A stretch of 64,000 nucleotides of DNA from Pelagirhabdus alkalitolerans (GCF_900096905.1 NZ_FMYI01000010.1:18157-82156); one strand, 5' to 3'; shown: positions 6,601-17,328, numbered from the stretch's first letter. Numbers and translations are program-made. Notes: generated from the letters alone by a model not told the origin.

Positions 6601-7467
6601 TTGAATTTAGATATGGAGATCTTTTCGAAAATAATTAAGGAGGTTAGACAAGGTAAGGGATTAAAGCAAAAGGAAATTACTGAAAATGTAATGTCTAGAA
6701 CAACTTACAGTAAAATCGAAAGAGGTTTAATAACTCCAGGTATTTTTAATTTTTATAATATTTTATCCAAACTTAATGTAGGATTTGATGAATTCTTCTA
6801 CTTGTACAGTAATAATGATTTTGATGATCGTTGGAGAATCAATAATGCATTTAGAAATACTAGGGCTAATTTTGAGGTAGATGAATTAAAAATCATCAAA
6901 AATATGTGTAATGATTTTTTAATACAGCAACAGGATAATCATATAAATAATATAAGGAATGTATGTAATGCCCTTTTAGAAATACACAATAATAATTTGT
7001 ATTCCGCCCAAAAAATAGCAAAAGCTGTGTGGAACGATCTCAGTAAAAGAGATACATGGTACTACGATGATATTTTATTAATTAACAATATTCTCTTCTT
7101 ATTCGAAGAGGAAGTAATAGAAAATATGTATAACCGAGCATTACTGAATTCAAATAAATACAATGAATTCCAAAATAACTTAAATAATAATATACAGTTC
7201 TCATTAAAGTTTAACAAATTGTCATATGATATGTTTTATGGGAATATAAAAGAAGAGCATCATACATTAATAGAAATTTTAATTGAGGAGAGCCATAATC
7301 TAAGATATTATGACATGAAAGCTGTTCTATTAATTCGTAAAGGACTAATTCAAGATAATAATGCACTAATAGAAAAAGGGTTAAATATCCTAGATGTTTT
7401 AGAATTAGATGAATTAGCAAATTCAGTTCGTGAAGAAATGAAATTATATTCCTGCCAAAAATCCTAA
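6601..7467 (+). CDS. Rgg/MutR-type XRE-family transcriptional regulator
   Basis: 288 residues. Residues about 8-65 form a Cro/C1-type helix-turn-helix (KQKEITENVMSRTTYSKIERG). The rest is alpha-helical, rich in Asn and Ile, with aromatic positions such as WYYDDILLINNILF, matching the C-terminal peptide-binding repeat region of Rgg/MutR (RRNPP group) regulators. The TTG start is favoured because an 8-G tract lies 7 nt upstream; an internal ATG at 6613 is the alternative. It is divergent from the bacteriocin genes and from the candidate pheromone ORF, and probably controls them in response to a peptide. Confidence 0.75.
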   Translation: MNLDMEIFSKIIKEVRQGKGLKQKEITENVMSRTTYSKIERGLITPGIFNFYNILSKLNVGFDEFFYLYSNNDFDDRWRINNAFRNTRANFEVDELKIIKNMCNDFLIQQQDNHINNIRNVCNALLEIHNNNLYSAQKIAKAVWNDLSKRDTWYYDDILLINNILFLFEEEVIENMYNRALLNSNKYNEFQNNLNNNIQFSLKFNKLSYDMFYGNIKEEHHTLIEILIEESHNLRYYDMKAVLLIRKGLIQDNNALIEKGLNILDVLELDELANSVREEMKLYSCQKS

Positions 7468-7664
7468 AGTGCCTCATTCCTTTTTATTTCTAAGTTAAAT
7501 ATTAGGTTTAGCTAACCCTCACTCACCATTTTATGCGGCTTAAAAGCGAAATCATTCATAACTTGTTTTTGTCAATTCAACAAACAGCGGACATCTTCTT
7601 AAAATAATTAAAGTCAGAATAAATATAGTCAAAATATAGTCAGAAGATAAAATAAAGCAATCGA
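7468..7664. other. AT-rich spacer with AGTCA repeats
   Basis: No gene is seen. Around 7612-7646 the motif AGTCA occurs three times with AT-rich spacing (ATAGTCAAAATATAGTCAGA), loosely like CtsR heptad repeats but with a different spacing. The group II intron end begins at about 7665. Confidence 0.4.
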
Positions 7665-8590
7665 GTAGGAGGGGGTGACTAACCCCCGACCTCTCACACC
7701 ACCGTGCGTACGGTTCCGTACACGGCGGTTTCTTTAAGATTGACGTATGATTTGATATCTACCATACAAGCTTGTTAAGCCTAGGGCTCTCCAATAGGAG
7801 TTTCCTAGGCTTTTGTGTGGGACTGGGCTATGAGCTACTCGCCAATATCCCTTTCGACTATTACCCCATTCATAGGCTTTTGAAGGATGAACACCTAGTG
7901 CTTTAAGATTCCTTACTCTTGACTTAGGAACCATCCATTCTTTCCATTTACACATTCGGAGCCTTCTTCTTATCCATTTGTCGAGATCTTTAAAGACACT
8001 CTTTGTGTCGGCAAGAGCGTAATAGCCAAGCCAACCATTGAGGTATTTATTCAGCCGTTCGATTCTCAATTCCATTGGAATTGGCGATTTTCGTGATGTT
8101 AGCTTCCTCACTTTTGCCTTGAGACGTTTGATACTTTCCTTATGAATGCGAGTGCGGGTTTGCTTTTCAATTGTAAAGCTGAACCCCAGAAACTTTCGTT
8201 TCCACGGTCTATCAACCGCTGATTTCTCTTTATTCACTTTTAGCTTCAGCGTCTTTTCAAGGAAAGAGGTCACACTCGTCATAACTCTTTGGCCAGCCTT
8301 GCGAGACTTCACGTAAATTTGAAAGTCGTCCGCATAACGGACGAACTTGTGCCCTCTGAATTCCAGTTCCTTATCCAATTCATTTAAAAGGATGTTAGCT
8401 AGGATCGGGCTAAGCGGACCGCCTTGTGGCGTTGCAATTTTACTTCTAGTCGCCACGCCATTGACCATCACACCTGCTTTAAGGTATTTGTAGATGAGTT
8501 TCAATACTGTCTTATCTTCGATTTTATTCGCTAAAATCCCCATGAGTTTATCATGGTTCACTGTATCAACGAAAAAATCTCGACACCAAA
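7665..8590 (-). mobile_element. 5'-truncated group II intron (bacterial class C-like)
   Basis: On the minus strand the 3' end of a group II intron is visible: a domain V hairpin (about 7695-7733, with CCGTGTACGG pairing to CCGTACGCACGG) followed by a domain VI hairpin with GGGGGTTAGTCACCCCC (about 7671-7689) and an intron end near 7665. Upstream is the maturase gene lacking its N-terminal part. Ribozyme domains I-IV and the intron 5' end are missing, so splicing is not expected. Absence of an endonuclease domain suggests class C, whose members insert after terminators; this remnant lies just after the rpsI terminator. Confidence 0.8.
7734..8572 (-). pseudogene. Group II intron reverse transcriptase/maturase, N-terminally truncated
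   Basis: Homology begins near DTVNHDKLM and includes the TPQGGPLSPILANI block, the catalytic FVRYADD box, and the maturase X domain (LNKYLNGWLGYYALADT, DKWIRRRLRMCKW). About the first 130 residues of a normal protein, with RT blocks 0-2, are absent. The frame continues upstream to 8648 through unrelated codons, so the apparent start there is not original. No HNH endonuclease domain follows. The truncation should abolish intron mobility. Confidence 0.85.
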
Positions 8591-8592
8591 GA

Positions 8593-8635
8593 AAACACGT
8601 TTCATAGCAGCTGAGCGCTCCTACAAAACGTGTTT
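8593..8635. repeat. 10-bp perfect inverted repeat
   Basis: AAACACGTTT at 8593-8602 and AAACGTGTTT at 8626-8635, with a 23-nt loop, in the unexplained segment between the broken intron ORF and the rpsI terminator. It could be a relic of another mobile element. The segment from about 8640 to 8695 ends in TTTGACAAAGAACC, which resembles an IS end, but I cannot assign it. Confidence 0.5.
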
Positions 8636-8693
8636 GGATTATTATCAAATAAATCGACTTTTATTCTTCACCAACTTCATTTGACAAAGAACC

Positions 8694-8732
8694 ACAAAAA
8701 AGACCCTTCCCACAAATGTGAGAAGAGTCTTT
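8694..8732 (-). terminator. Rho-independent terminator after rpsI
   Basis: A stem of about 14 bp (arms near 8700-8713 and 8718-8731) with G:U pairs is followed on the minus strand by six T residues. It lies just downstream of the rpsI stop and closes the rplM-rpsI unit. Confidence 0.85.
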
Positions 8733-8744
8733 GTAAAAAACATA

Positions 8745-9137
8745 TTAACGTTTTGAGAACTGTGGTGCACGACGTGCTTTCTTAAGACCGTATTTCTTAC
8801 GCTCTTTCATACGAGCATCACGAGTTAAGAATCCTGCGCGTTTAAGTGATCCACGGTATTCTGGGTCAGCTTCTAGTAGGGCGCGTGCTACACCATGACG
8901 AATTGCACCTGCTTGTCCAGTGAATCCACCACCATGTACATTTACCAATACATCGTAGCTGCCTTCAGTTTCTGTTAAAGCTAAAGGTTGTTTAGCGATT
9001 GTACGTAGTGTTTCATATGGGAAGAAATCTTCCGCATCACGGTCGTTTACAGTCATACGTCCAGTTCCTGGTACTAAACGTACACGAGCTGTTGATTTTT
9101 TACGGCGTCCGGTTCCGTAGTATTGTACTTGTGCCAC
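8745..9137 (-). CDS. rpsI: 30S ribosomal protein S9 (uS9)
   Basis: 130 residues, the usual length. It begins with [12 protein letters not shown] and ends in the basic tail [12 protein letters not shown], whose last residues reach the P-site tRNA in the 30S subunit. Neighbour rplM lies 20 nt upstream in the same operon, as in almost all bacteria. A terminator follows. Confidence 0.97.
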   Translation of the reverse strand: MAQVQYYGTGRRKKSTARVRLVPGTGRMTVNDRDAEDFFPYETLRTIAKQPLALTETEGSYDVLVNVHGGGFTGQAGAIRHGVARALLEADPEYRGSLKRAGFLTRDARMKERKKYGLKKARRAPQFSKR

Positions 9138-9157
9138 TATTAATTACCTCCTTTTAA

Positions 9158-9595
9158 TTATCCACGAAGTTCGTATGCTTCTGGTTTTTGTGCTTGATGC
9201 TTATGCTCTGCTCCACGGTATACGTGTAGTTTTTTAGCCATTTTACGACCAAGGCTGCCTTTTGGAAGCATACCTTTAACGGTTAGCTCTAACATTCTTT
9301 CAGGTTTCTTCTCTCTCATCACACCAGCTGATGTAGACTTAAGTCCACCTGGGTGATTTGAGTGACGATAATACATTTTATCGTTCAGTTTGTTACCTGT
9401 TAATTCAATTTTTTCAGCGTTGATGATGATCACGTTATCACCTGTATCCACATGTGGTGTATACGTTGGTTTGTGCTTACCGCGTAAAAGTGTTGCCACT
9501 TCACTTGCAAGACGACCAAGTGTTTGACCTTCAGCATCAACAACTAACCATTTACGTTCAATGTTAGCTTCATTTGCCATGAAAGTTGTACGCAT
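9158..9595 (-). CDS. rplM: 50S ribosomal protein L13 (uL13)
   Basis: 145 residues starting [16 protein letters not shown]. The ATG at 9595 is chosen because CAGGAGG lies just upstream and the family begins here; the open frame extends 16 codons further without support. L13 is an early assembly protein of the large subunit. First gene of the rplM-rpsI operon, with its own promoter at 9734-9762. Confidence 0.97.
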   Translation of the reverse strand: MRTTFMANEANIERKWLVVDAEGQTLGRLASEVATLLRGKHKPTYTPHVDTGDNVIIINAEKIELTGNKLNDKMYYRHSNHPGGLKSTSAGVMREKKPERMLELTVKGMLPKGSLGRKMAKKLHVYRGAEHKHQAQKPEAYELRG

Positions 9596-9730
9596 GTTGA
9601 TTACCTCCTGTATATCGATCCATTTTAATTTTGTTCGGTCCAAAATTTTTGAGTTTTGGTTGATTTGATCTTATATTCTACACAATTAACTTTCCGGGGC
9701 CAATCGTGGTATAGAAATAAAATGCCATAG
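9596..9730 (-). promoter_or_regulatory. 5' leader of rplM
   Basis: The untranslated region between the promoter and rplM is about 130 nt. Bacillota often carry an L13 leader that mediates autoregulation; complementary segments around AAAACTCAAAAATTTTGG are visible, but I could not fold the whole leader. Confidence 0.4.
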
Positions 9731-9733
9731 ATC

Positions 9734-9762
9734 ATCTTATAATAAATACGTTGAAATGTCAA
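9734..9762 (-). promoter_or_regulatory. SigA-type promoter of rplM-rpsI
   Basis: TTGACA at 9762-9757, 17-nt spacer, TAAGAT at 9739-9734 on the minus strand. It lies directly after truA, making rplM-rpsI independently expressed. Confidence 0.8.
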
Positions 9763-9791
9763 TAGCTGTTCACCCGGAAACGTTGCTTTTT

Positions 9792-10541
9792 TTAATCGAA
9801 TGTATGATACTCCACCTCTTTTAAATATAACCCTTGAGGTGCGGCTGTTTTCCCGGCATTCGATCGGTCTTTGGATGCGATTATTTTTTGCATGGTTTCC
9901 GGAGGCATTTTCCCTTCTCCAATTGCCATTAACGTACCAACAATAATCCGCACCATATTGTATAAAAAACCACTTCCCGAGACAGTGAAACGTATCGTGT
10001 GACCTTCTTTTTCTATGTGTGCCAGGTAAATCTCTCGTACTTTACTTCCTTTAACCGTATGGTTGGCTGCACAAAACGCTGAGAAATCATGCTCACCTTC
10101 TAAATATGAGCATGCTTCTTTCATAGCATTTAGATCAAGTTCATGTTTAACATGATGCATATAGTGACGCTGAAATGGATCAGGAATCGGTGCATTATCG
10201 ATCATATATTGATACGTCTTTTGTTTAACGTTATAACGTGCGTGAAAATGATCGCCAACTTCTCTCACATTTGTCACGACGATATCTGCTGGTAGCAGTG
10301 AATTTAAAGCTCGAGTCCAATTTTCGAGTGGAATGGATAAAGATGAATCAAAATGAAAGGTTTGTCCCAATGCATGAACACCTGCATCAGTCCGACCAGA
10401 TGCGTAGATTCTAATCGTTTCCCCTTTATGCAACTTCATCAGTGCCTTTTCAATTGTCGATTGAATGGTCGTTTGATTCGGTTGGATTTGATAACCTGCG
10501 TAATAAGTCCCGTCATAAGTGACCGTTGCTAATAGACGCAT
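9792..10541 (-). CDS. truA: tRNA pseudouridine(38-40) synthase TruA
   Basis: 249 residues. It modifies U38-U40 in the anticodon arm of tRNAs. The catalytic Asp lies in ASGRTDAGVHALGQ (about residue 53); other family blocks are YDGTYYAGYQIQPN near the start and GSGFLYNMVRIIVG in the C-terminal half. It follows ecfT by 12 nt, the classic Bacillota order ecfA1-ecfA2-ecfT-truA. Confidence 0.96.
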   Translation of the reverse strand: MRLLATVTYDGTYYAGYQIQPNQTTIQSTIEKALMKLHKGETIRIYASGRTDAGVHALGQTFHFDSSLSIPLENWTRALNSLLPADIVVTNVREVGDHFHARYNVKQKTYQYMIDNAPIPDPFQRHYMHHVKHELDLNAMKEACSYLEGEHDFSAFCAANHTVKGSKVREIYLAHIEKEGHTIRFTVSGSGFLYNMVRIIVGTLMAIGEGKMPPETMQKIIASKDRSNAGKTAAPQGLYLKEVEYHTFD

Positions 10542-10553
10542 ACATGTATCTCC

Positions 10554-11351
10554 TTACTGTCTTAATATAAATAAACCGGTTAATACGAAAGTAAATATGA
10601 TAAAGGCATACCAATCGATCCGCTCAATCGCTAGCGCTCTCAGTTTAGTCCGGCCTTCTCCACCTTGATAACCTCTTGCTTCCATCGCCATAGCTAACTC
10701 TTCTGCACGTTTAAACGCACTGACAAACAATGGCACAAGCAATGGAACGACTGCTTGGATCCGGTCTTTAATAGGGCCTGTTTTAAAATCTACACCTCTT
10801 GAGGCTTGCGCTTTTGAAATCTTTTCAGCCTCTTGCATTAATGTAGGAATAAAGCGCAATGAAATAGACATCATGAGTGCCAATTCATGCACCGGAAACC
10901 TAAATCGTTTCAATGGATTTAAGAGCGTTTCAATGGCGTCTGTAATTTCAATTGGCGTTGTCGTTAACGTTAACATCGATGTAAACAAGATTAATAAAAA
11001 GAACCTTATTGAAATTTGAATGCCTTGGGCGATTGCACCTGAATAAATAGGAAACCCTATAATTCGGAAGAGAATGTCGCCTTCATGTGTGACAAACAAG
11101 TGTAAGAAAAAGGTAAACACGATTAAAAACCACACAGGTGTTAGTCCTTTAGCAATATACCGGAGTCTGATCTTTGTACTTAGTGCAGTAAAAGCTGCAA
11201 ACAAAGTCAACCAACCATAACTCATAAAGTTATTAGCAAAAAAAACAAAGACGACAAACAAGAAGATAATAATCATTTTCGTACGAGGATCGAGTCTATG
11301 AATCATCGACTGGCTGGGGACGTATTGACCAATAATTAAAGAACTAGCCAT
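10554..11351 (-). CDS. ecfT: ECF transporter transmembrane protein EcfT
   Basis: 265 residues with about five membrane segments and the coupling-helix motifs: SRGVDF (Ala/Ser-Arg-Gly) and AMEARGY, which dock to the two ATPases. It links the EcfA ATPases to vitamin- or metal-specific S components encoded elsewhere. Overlaps ecfA2 by 8 nt. Confidence 0.95.
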   Translation of the reverse strand: MASSLIIGQYVPSQSMIHRLDPRTKMIIIFLFVVFVFFANNFMSYGWLTLFAAFTALSTKIRLRYIAKGLTPVWFLIVFTFFLHLFVTHEGDILFRIIGFPIYSGAIAQGIQISIRFFLLILFTSMLTLTTTPIEITDAIETLLNPLKRFRFPVHELALMMSISLRFIPTLMQEAEKISKAQASRGVDFKTGPIKDRIQAVVPLLVPLFVSAFKRAEELAMAMEARGYQGGEGRTKLRALAIERIDWYAFIIFTFVLTGLFILRQ

Positions 11352-12216
11352 CTATCTCATCCCCTTTCACGACGCTCTGAATCGTTTTTGCTAGTTGTTT
11401 CATGTCTGAGTGCACATAAGGCATATCGCGGCTGAAACGTTCTTCAAACGCTTTAAGAAAGGCAATTTTTTCTGGAATATCGAGTTGCACCTGCTGCAAT
11501 TTCTCTTTTTGAACAAAAATATCTTCTGGATTGCCTTCCATAAACTTTTTACCATTTTCTAAAATGATGACATGATCCGCATATTCGAGGGCATCCTCCA
11601 TACTATGTGTCACGAGAATTGTCGTTAAATCTTCTGATTCATGTAACGAATAAAACATGTCCATCATTTCTTTTTGACCTTTAGGATCTAACCCTGCGGT
11701 CGGTTCATCTAGAACGAGCACGCGTGGGTTCATCGCAAGCACACCAGCAATCGCAACTCGTCTCATTTGGCCACCGCTTAAATCAAACGGCGAGCGATCT
11801 AACAAATCTTCTGATAACTGAACAGCCTGCATAACTTTTGGAATACGCTCTTGTATTTCGTCATCAGTAGCCCCAAAATTTTTCGGACCAAAAGCTATGT
11901 CTTTTTCAATCGTCTCTTCAAATAGCTGATGCTCTGGATATTGAAAGACAATCCCCACTTGTTTACGTAACATTTTAATATTAGACGTTTTTTCATCAGG
12001 TGCTAAGGTGAAGTCCCCCATCTTAACTTGACCCGATGTGGGCTTAAGTAAACCGTTTAAATGCTGAATCAGTGTCGACTTGCCTGAGCCAGTGTGTCCG
12101 ACAATTGCAACATAAGAACCACGATCAATGGAAAAGGACAAATCGTTCAGTGCAGTGTATTCAAATGGGCTATTCGGTTGGTAAGTATGACTTACGTTTT
12201 TAAATGATATGTCCAT
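11344..12216 (-). CDS. ecfA2: ECF transporter ATPase EcfA2
   Basis: 290 residues. Walker [10 protein letters not shown] (about 40-48), Q-loop [13 protein letters not shown], signature LSGGQMRR, Walker B VLVLDEPT and H-loop VTHSM. The QYPEHQLF segment is typical of EcfA2 (EcfA1 has NPDNQFV). It forms the energy-coupling heterodimer with EcfA1. Overlaps ecfA1 by 25 nt. Confidence 0.95.
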   Translation of the reverse strand: MDISFKNVSHTYQPNSPFEYTALNDLSFSIDRGSYVAIVGHTGSGKSTLIQHLNGLLKPTSGQVKMGDFTLAPDEKTSNIKMLRKQVGIVFQYPEHQLFEETIEKDIAFGPKNFGATDDEIQERIPKVMQAVQLSEDLLDRSPFDLSGGQMRRVAIAGVLAMNPRVLVLDEPTAGLDPKGQKEMMDMFYSLHESEDLTTILVTHSMEDALEYADHVIILENGKKFMEGNPEDIFVQKEKLQQVQLDIPEKIAFLKAFEERFSRDMPYVHSDMKQLAKTIQSVVKGDEIDG

Positions 12217-13031
12217 AAAGCATCCAGTAACTCCTTTTGATCAAGTGGTGTTCTTTCTAACTCAATGTTGAGTCGTTTTAATTCATTCGCTAATTTCGCG
12301 CTAAACGGTACATCTAGACCGATTGATTGTAGTGCTTCTTCTTTAGTGAAAAGATCCCTCGGTTTCGTTTCTAACCAGACCTCACCATCATTCATAACAA
12401 TCACTCTATCAGCTGAAATGATTTCATTTAAATCATGTGTAATCGTAATTAAATTTAGTGGATGATTTTGTTTGACTTCATTCACTGTTGTTAAAATCTC
12501 TTGCCGACCTTTAGGATCAAGCATGGCGGTTGCTTCGTCTAATATAATGACATCGGGTCTAATGGCTAACACACCCGCAATGGCAACACGCTGCTTTTGA
12601 CCTCCAGATAAGCGATGTGGTTCATGTAAAAGATAATCTTTCATACGAACCGCAGCTAAACTTGAATCAATGCGTTGAATCATGTCGATTCTTTCAATAC
12701 CCCTATTTTCAAGTCCAAATGCAACATCATCTCGTACCGTTGTACCGACAAACTGATTATCTGGATTTTGAAAAACCATACCGACTTTTTTTCTTACATC
12801 CCATATCGTATTTTCGTTCACGCTTGTCCCGTGTACAATTATTTCACCTTCGTCAGGAAATAATAAACCATTAATTAATTTGGCGATCGTCGATTTCCCT
12901 GAACCATTATGACCAATAATCGCCACCGATTGGTCTGAGCGAATGGTGAAACTAACATCCTTTAGCACCCATGGTTGATCATCAGCATAACGAAATGACA
13001 CATTTCGAAACTCTATCTGTGTTTGATTCAT
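12192..13031 (-). CDS. ecfA1: ECF transporter ATPase EcfA1
   Basis: 279 residues from the ATG at 13031, which has GGGGG seven bases upstream; an in-frame start eight codons earlier lacks support. Walker [11 protein letters not shown]-loop [10 protein letters not shown], signature LSGGQKQR, Walker B VIILDEAT, with Ala instead of Pro as common in EcfA1. It starts the ECF module and follows the alpha operon after a terminator. Confidence 0.95.
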   Translation of the reverse strand: MNQTQIEFRNVSFRYADDQPWVLKDVSFTIRSDQSVAIIGHNGSGKSTIAKLINGLLFPDEGEIIVHGTSVNENTIWDVRKKVGMVFQNPDNQFVGTTVRDDVAFGLENRGIERIDMIQRIDSSLAAVRMKDYLLHEPHRLSGGQKQRVAIAGVLAIRPDVIILDEATAMLDPKGRQEILTTVNEVKQNHPLNLITITHDLNEIISADRVIVMNDGEVWLETKPRDLFTKEEALQSIGLDVPFSAKLANELKRLNIELERTPLDQKELLDALWTYHLKT

Positions 13032-13225
13032 CTTAATTCCCCCAACTCCCGACAAATTATTTCCCTGGAAATGATTTTCCGAAGAAAAGATGTCTGAAGA
13101 TCCGTCTCTTCGTACTTAACTTCATATTTTATCACATTCACACAGTGTTCACATCTTATTTTGACAACATTTTAAACGTTTGATCTAATCACAAGAAAAT
13201 TAGTTTTGATAAATGATTTCAAACA

Positions 13226-13276
13226 CAAAAAAAGGGCTTGGATTCACCTCTCGTTAGAGACTTGATCCTGCCCTTC
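13226..13276 (-). terminator. Terminator after rplQ
   Basis: A nested hairpin (GGGC/GCCC, GGAT/ATCC and CTCT/GAGAG pairs) is followed by seven T on the minus strand. It ends the long ribosomal cluster before the ECF module. Confidence 0.85.
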
Positions 13277-13293
13277 ATCTTGTATGGTTTATA

Positions 13294-13647
13294 TTAAACT
13301 AACTCAATAATCGCCATTTCTGCACCATCACCACGACGAGGTCCTAGCTTTAGTACACGTGTGTAACCACCTTGGCGGTCCTCATAACGTGTTGCGATAT
13401 CATTGAAAAGTTTTTGAACTGCATCTTCAGTTTCGCTAGCATCTTTCTTATATAGGAAAGATGATGCTTGACGACGAGCGTGTAGATCACCGCGCTTACC
13501 TAAAGTGATCATCTTCTCAACAACTGAACGCAACTCTTTTGCTTTCGCTTCAGTCGTTTCTAAACGCTCATTAATAATCAAGTCAGTTGCAAGGTTTCTT
13601 AACATTGCCATTCGCGCATCTGTTGTTCTACCTAGTTTTCTAGCCAT
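13294..13647 (-). CDS. rplQ: 50S ribosomal protein L17 (bL17)
   Basis: 117 residues, starting [18 protein letters not shown] and ending with [20 protein letters not shown], both diagnostic. A large-subunit protein near the exit tunnel. Last gene of the alpha cluster after rpoA. Confidence 0.97.
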   Translation of the reverse strand: MARKLGRTTDARMAMLRNLATDLIINERLETTEAKAKELRSVVEKMITLGKRGDLHARRQASSFLYKKDASETEDAVQKLFNDIATRYEDRQGGYTRVLKLGPRRGDGAEMAIIELV

Positions 13648-13689
13648 CTTGATACCCTCCTTTTCTCGAATTCTCTAAAGGTTGTATGA

Positions 13690-14634
13690 CTATTCTTCTT
13701 TACGAAGGCCTAAGCCCAAGTCATCTAACTTATGCTTCACTTCTTCAAGTGATTTACGTCCTAAGTTACGAACCTTCATCATATCATCTTCTGATTTATT
13801 AGCGAGCTCTTGTACGGTATTGATACCCGCACGTTTTAAACAGTTGTAAGAACGAACCGATAAATCGAGTTCTTCAATTGTCATCTCGAGCACTTTTTCT
13901 TTTTGGTCTTCTTCTTTTTCGATCATGATTTCAGCACTTTTAGCCTCATCAGTTAAGCCAACAAAGATATCTAAGTGTTCAGTGAAAATTTTCGCACCTA
14001 AAGAAACAGCTTCTTCTGGGCGAATGCTTCCGTCTGTCCAAACATCAAGTGTTAACTTATCGAAATTCGTAATTTGACCAACACGTGTGTTTTCCACTTG
14101 GAAAGTTGCACGTGATACAGGTGTGAAAATTGAGTCAACTGGAATAACACCAATTGGTCGCTCGTCATGATTATTAACATCCGCTGGACGGTAGCCACGG
14201 CCACGTTCAGCAGTAATCTTCATGCGTAAATTAGCGTTGCTTCCTAATGTGGCGATATGAAGATCCGGATTAAGGATTTCCACATCACTATCATAAGTAA
14301 TATCTGCAGCTGTAACGACACCTTCACCTTGCACATCAATCTCTAGTGTTTTTTCCTCTTCAGAGTAAACTTTAAGGGCTAACTGCTTGAGATTAAGAAC
14401 AACCGTCGTAACGTCTTCTACAACGCCTTCGATCGTAGAGTACTCGTGAAGCACGCCATCAATTTGTACAGATGTTACTGCAGCACCAGGAAGTGAGGAT
14501 AATAGAATACGACGCAAGGAGTTTCCTAGTGTAGTCCCATATCCACGTTCTAGTGGTTCTACGACAAACTTTCCAAATGTAGCATCATCACTGATTTCTA
14601 CAGCTTCTATCTTTGGCTTTTCTATTTCGATCAT
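13690..14634 (-). CDS. rpoA: RNA polymerase alpha subunit
   Basis: 314 residues. The N-terminal domain (1-230) carries [15 protein letters not shown], which makes the alpha dimer and assembles beta and beta'. The C-terminal domain (about 245-310) has [13 protein letters not shown] and [10 protein letters not shown] for UP-element and regulator contacts. In the alpha cluster rpsM-rpsK-rpoA-rplQ; a 225-nt leader with a palindrome separates it from rpsK. Confidence 0.98.
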   Translation of the reverse strand: MIEIEKPKIEAVEISDDATFGKFVVEPLERGYGTTLGNSLRRILLSSLPGAAVTSVQIDGVLHEYSTIEGVVEDVTTVVLNLKQLALKVYSEEEKTLEIDVQGEGVVTAADITYDSDVEILNPDLHIATLGSNANLRMKITAERGRGYRPADVNNHDERPIGVIPVDSIFTPVSRATFQVENTRVGQITNFDKLTLDVWTDGSIRPEEAVSLGAKIFTEHLDIFVGLTDEAKSAEIMIEKEEDQKEKVLEMTIEELDLSVRSYNCLKRAGINTVQELANKSEDDMMKVRNLGRKSLEEVKHKLDDLGLGLRKEE

Positions 14635-14665
14635 TTATAAAACCCTCCTTTGAACGTCGAAACCC

Positions 14666-14687
14666 CGGTTAGACATCTGTCTAACCG
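14666..14687 (-). promoter_or_regulatory. Perfect hairpin in rpoA leader
   Basis: CGGTTAGAC and GTCTAACCG pair around a 4-nt loop about 15 nt before the rpoA ribosome binding site. It has no U-tract. A translational control element or processing site is possible. Confidence 0.5.
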
Positions 14688-14859
14688 AAATTCCTCAGGT
14701 AGGCAGTTCCCGTTTCTGCACTATCTTCTATTCGTATATGTTGTCTATCCACTAAAGATGCTAAATCCGAGAATGGTCAAAGCTTAATACCTTCAAACGT
14801 TCTACTTTAAGCGATTATCATCCATTATAGACATGGTGACAAATTCTATACGGATAAAA

Positions 14860-15249
14860 TTATACACGGCGACGTTTTGGTGGGCGACAGCCATTGTGAG
14901 GAACTGGTGTAACATCAACAATCGCTGTTACTTCTAAGCCAGTAGCTTGAAGAGCACGGATTGCCGCTTCACGACCTGCACCAGGACCTTTTACAGTTAC
15001 TTCTAATGTTTTTAAACCATGTTCTTGCGCAGCTTTACCTGCAGCTTCTGCTGCCATTTGTGCTGCAAATGGTGTTGATTTACGTGAACCTCTAAAGCCT
15101 AACGCACCAGCACTGCTCCAGCTAACTGCGTTACCTTGTACGTCCGTAATCGTAACAATTGTGTTATTAAATGTTGAACGAATGTGAGCCACACCCGTGT
15201 CAATATTCTTTTTCACGCGTTTTTTACGTGTATTGGTTTTACGAGCCAT
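14860..15249 (-). CDS. rpsK: 30S ribosomal protein S11 (uS11)
   Basis: 129 residues with [28 protein letters not shown] and the conserved end [10 protein letters not shown]. It lies on the platform of the 30S subunit near the mRNA exit. In order rpsM-rpsK, 25 nt apart. Confidence 0.97.
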   Translation of the reverse strand: MARKTNTRKKRVKKNIDTGVAHIRSTFNNTIVTITDVQGNAVSWSSAGALGFRGSRKSTPFAAQMAAEAAGKAAQEHGLKTLEVTVKGPGAGREAAIRALQATGLEVTAIVDVTPVPHNGCRPPKRRRV

Positions 15250-15274
15250 TAGATTGATAAACCTCCTTTAATGC

Positions 15275-15640
15275 TTATTTTCGTTTGTTCGCAATTGTTT
15301 TACTTGGGCCTTTACGTGTGCGAGCGTTGTTCTTAGTCTTTTGTCCGCGTAGTGGTAGACTACGACGGTGACGAAGTCCTCTGTAAGAGCCGATTTCAAT
15401 TAAACGTTTGATGTTAAGTGATACTTCACGACGAAGATCACCTTCTGTTGTTTCTTGGTTAATAACGTTACGAATGCGACCTAATTCATCTTCTGTTAAG
15501 TCACGAACGCGTGTGTTTCCATCAACGCCAGCTTCTTCGACAATTGCTTTAGCTTTTGATTTACCTACACCAAAGATGTAAGTTAATGAAATTTGTACAC
15601 GTTTTTCACGTGGAATATCAATACCTGCAATACGTGCCAT
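15275..15640 (-). CDS. rpsM: 30S ribosomal protein S13 (uS13)
   Basis: 121 residues beginning [14 protein letters not shown], with [16 protein letters not shown] and a basic tail. It sits in the 30S head and contacts the P-site tRNA and L5. Follows rpmJ as in other Bacillota. Confidence 0.97.
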   Translation of the reverse strand: MARIAGIDIPREKRVQISLTYIFGVGKSKAKAIVEEAGVDGNTRVRDLTEDELGRIRNVINQETTEGDLRREVSLNIKRLIEIGSYRGLRHRRSLPLRGQKTKNNARTRKGPSKTIANKRK

Positions 15641-15664
15641 ACTCGTCTTGCACCTCCTTATTGA

Positions 15665-15793
<129 letters not shown>

Positions 15794-15812
15794 TTATTAT
15801 CGGAGCTTATCA

Positions 15813-16031
15813 TTATTTATAACGGTACGTAATCCGTCCTTTTGTTAAATCATATGGAGAAAGTTCAACCGTTACTTTATCTCCTGGTAGGATTCGAATA
15901 AAGTGCATACGAATTTTCCCGGAAACATGTGCTAAAACGGTATGTCCATTCTCTAATTCAACTTTAAACATAGCATTTGGTAATGTGTCGATCACTTTAC
16001 CTTCTACTTCAATTGCATCGTCTTTCGCCAT
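15813..16031 (-). CDS. infA: Translation initiation factor IF-1
   Basis: 72 residues with an S1-type OB fold: [35 protein letters not shown] and the end GRITYRYK. It binds the A site of the 30S subunit during initiation. The start overlaps the end of the KOW-domain gene by 23 nt. Confidence 0.97.
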   Translation of the reverse strand: MAKDDAIEVEGKVIDTLPNAMFKVELENGHTVLAHVSGKIRMHFIRILPGDKVTVELSPYDLTKGRITYRYK

Positions 16032-16344
16032 CGAGTTGATCTCCCTTCTTCAAATCAGTCACTACTTCATTGACAAATTTTGATATAGCAAACCGTAGCT
16101 TACCATTTGTAACGCGACCAGTTTCTAGAAGGCTATTTTGAACCTCTGGAGAAATATAAGTCGTTTGCAATAGGTGCCCTAAGTTTTTACGCTTAGGTCG
16201 ATCAAACTTCCGCTTTTCTCCGTCTGCGAGCAGAACAAAACGATCATCGATCATTTCTATGACAATGGCATATTGGCCTGCTTCTCGTCCCTGCAGGATT
16301 TGAACAACTTGACCTAGCTCGGGACCCGGTTGTGTATCATCCAA
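16009..16344 (-). CDS. KOW-domain RNA-binding protein (L14e-like family)
   Basis: 111 residues with a KOW-type motif near the N-terminus ([20 protein letters not shown]), followed by [18 protein letters not shown]. Short KOW proteins stand before infA in Bacillota genomes (B. subtilis ybzG). The TTG start at 16344 is chosen because AAGGTGAT is close upstream and the ATG next to it leads to an immediate stop. Ribosome association is likely but not shown. Confidence 0.8.
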   Translation of the reverse strand: MDDTQPGPELGQVVQILQGREAGQYAIVIEMIDDRFVLLADGEKRKFDRPKRKNLGHLLQTTYISPEVQNSLLETGRVTNGKLRFAISKFVNEVVTDLKKGDQLDGERRCN

Positions 16345-16630
16345 ACATGATCACCTTCAATTAAATTATCGTAAGTCAAAACGTTCGTTGAAAAACAACT
16401 TTGAAAACACGCTTTGTACAAGCCTATATTATAACACGCCGAGCTTCAATCGTCCAATTGACCACTCGACACGCCGTCACTAGGTAAGCGTCCTATGACT
16501 CAAATCAAAGCTAACTGTTCATTGATTAAGCTCAGATCTTAATCTGTTTTTAGTCTAGCCCCGTTACCATCATTCACATGATGACTATATCTTAATGTTA
16601 GATCTGTCTTAAACAGGTCTATTCATAATT
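16345..16630. other. Gene-free segment where map usually lies
   Basis: This 286-bp stretch between adk and the KOW gene contains no methionine aminopeptidase gene. It holds short hairpins on the minus strand (GATTAAG/CTTAATC near 16523-16545, CATCAT/ATGATG near 16570-16585) and a promoter at 16428-16457 for the downstream genes. Confidence 0.6.
16428..16457 (-). promoter_or_regulatory. SigA-type promoter before KOW-infA-rpmJ-rpsM
   Basis: TTGGAC at 16457-16452, 18-nt spacer, TATAAT at 16433-16428 (minus strand). It would start transcription about 80 nt before the KOW gene, giving the alpha cluster its own promoter. Confidence 0.7.
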
Positions 16631-17299
<669 letters not shown>

Positions 17300-17328
17300 T
17301 TATTAACTAGTTTCGTATTCAAAACGAC

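Noticed and set aside
6601..7467. Regulator as a phage-type repressor
   Set aside because: The long helical C-terminal region and the divergent bacteriocin genes fit Rgg/MutR better than a CI-type repressor.
7621..7646. Short AT-rich direct repeats as a CRISPR or iteron array
   Set aside because: Only two or three units of about 10 bp without spacers of constant length and without associated genes.
8650..8695. Possible insertion-sequence end (TTTGACAAAGAACC) beside the rpsI terminator
   Set aside because: Only one end is seen, with no transposase and no target duplication, so it cannot be assigned to a family.
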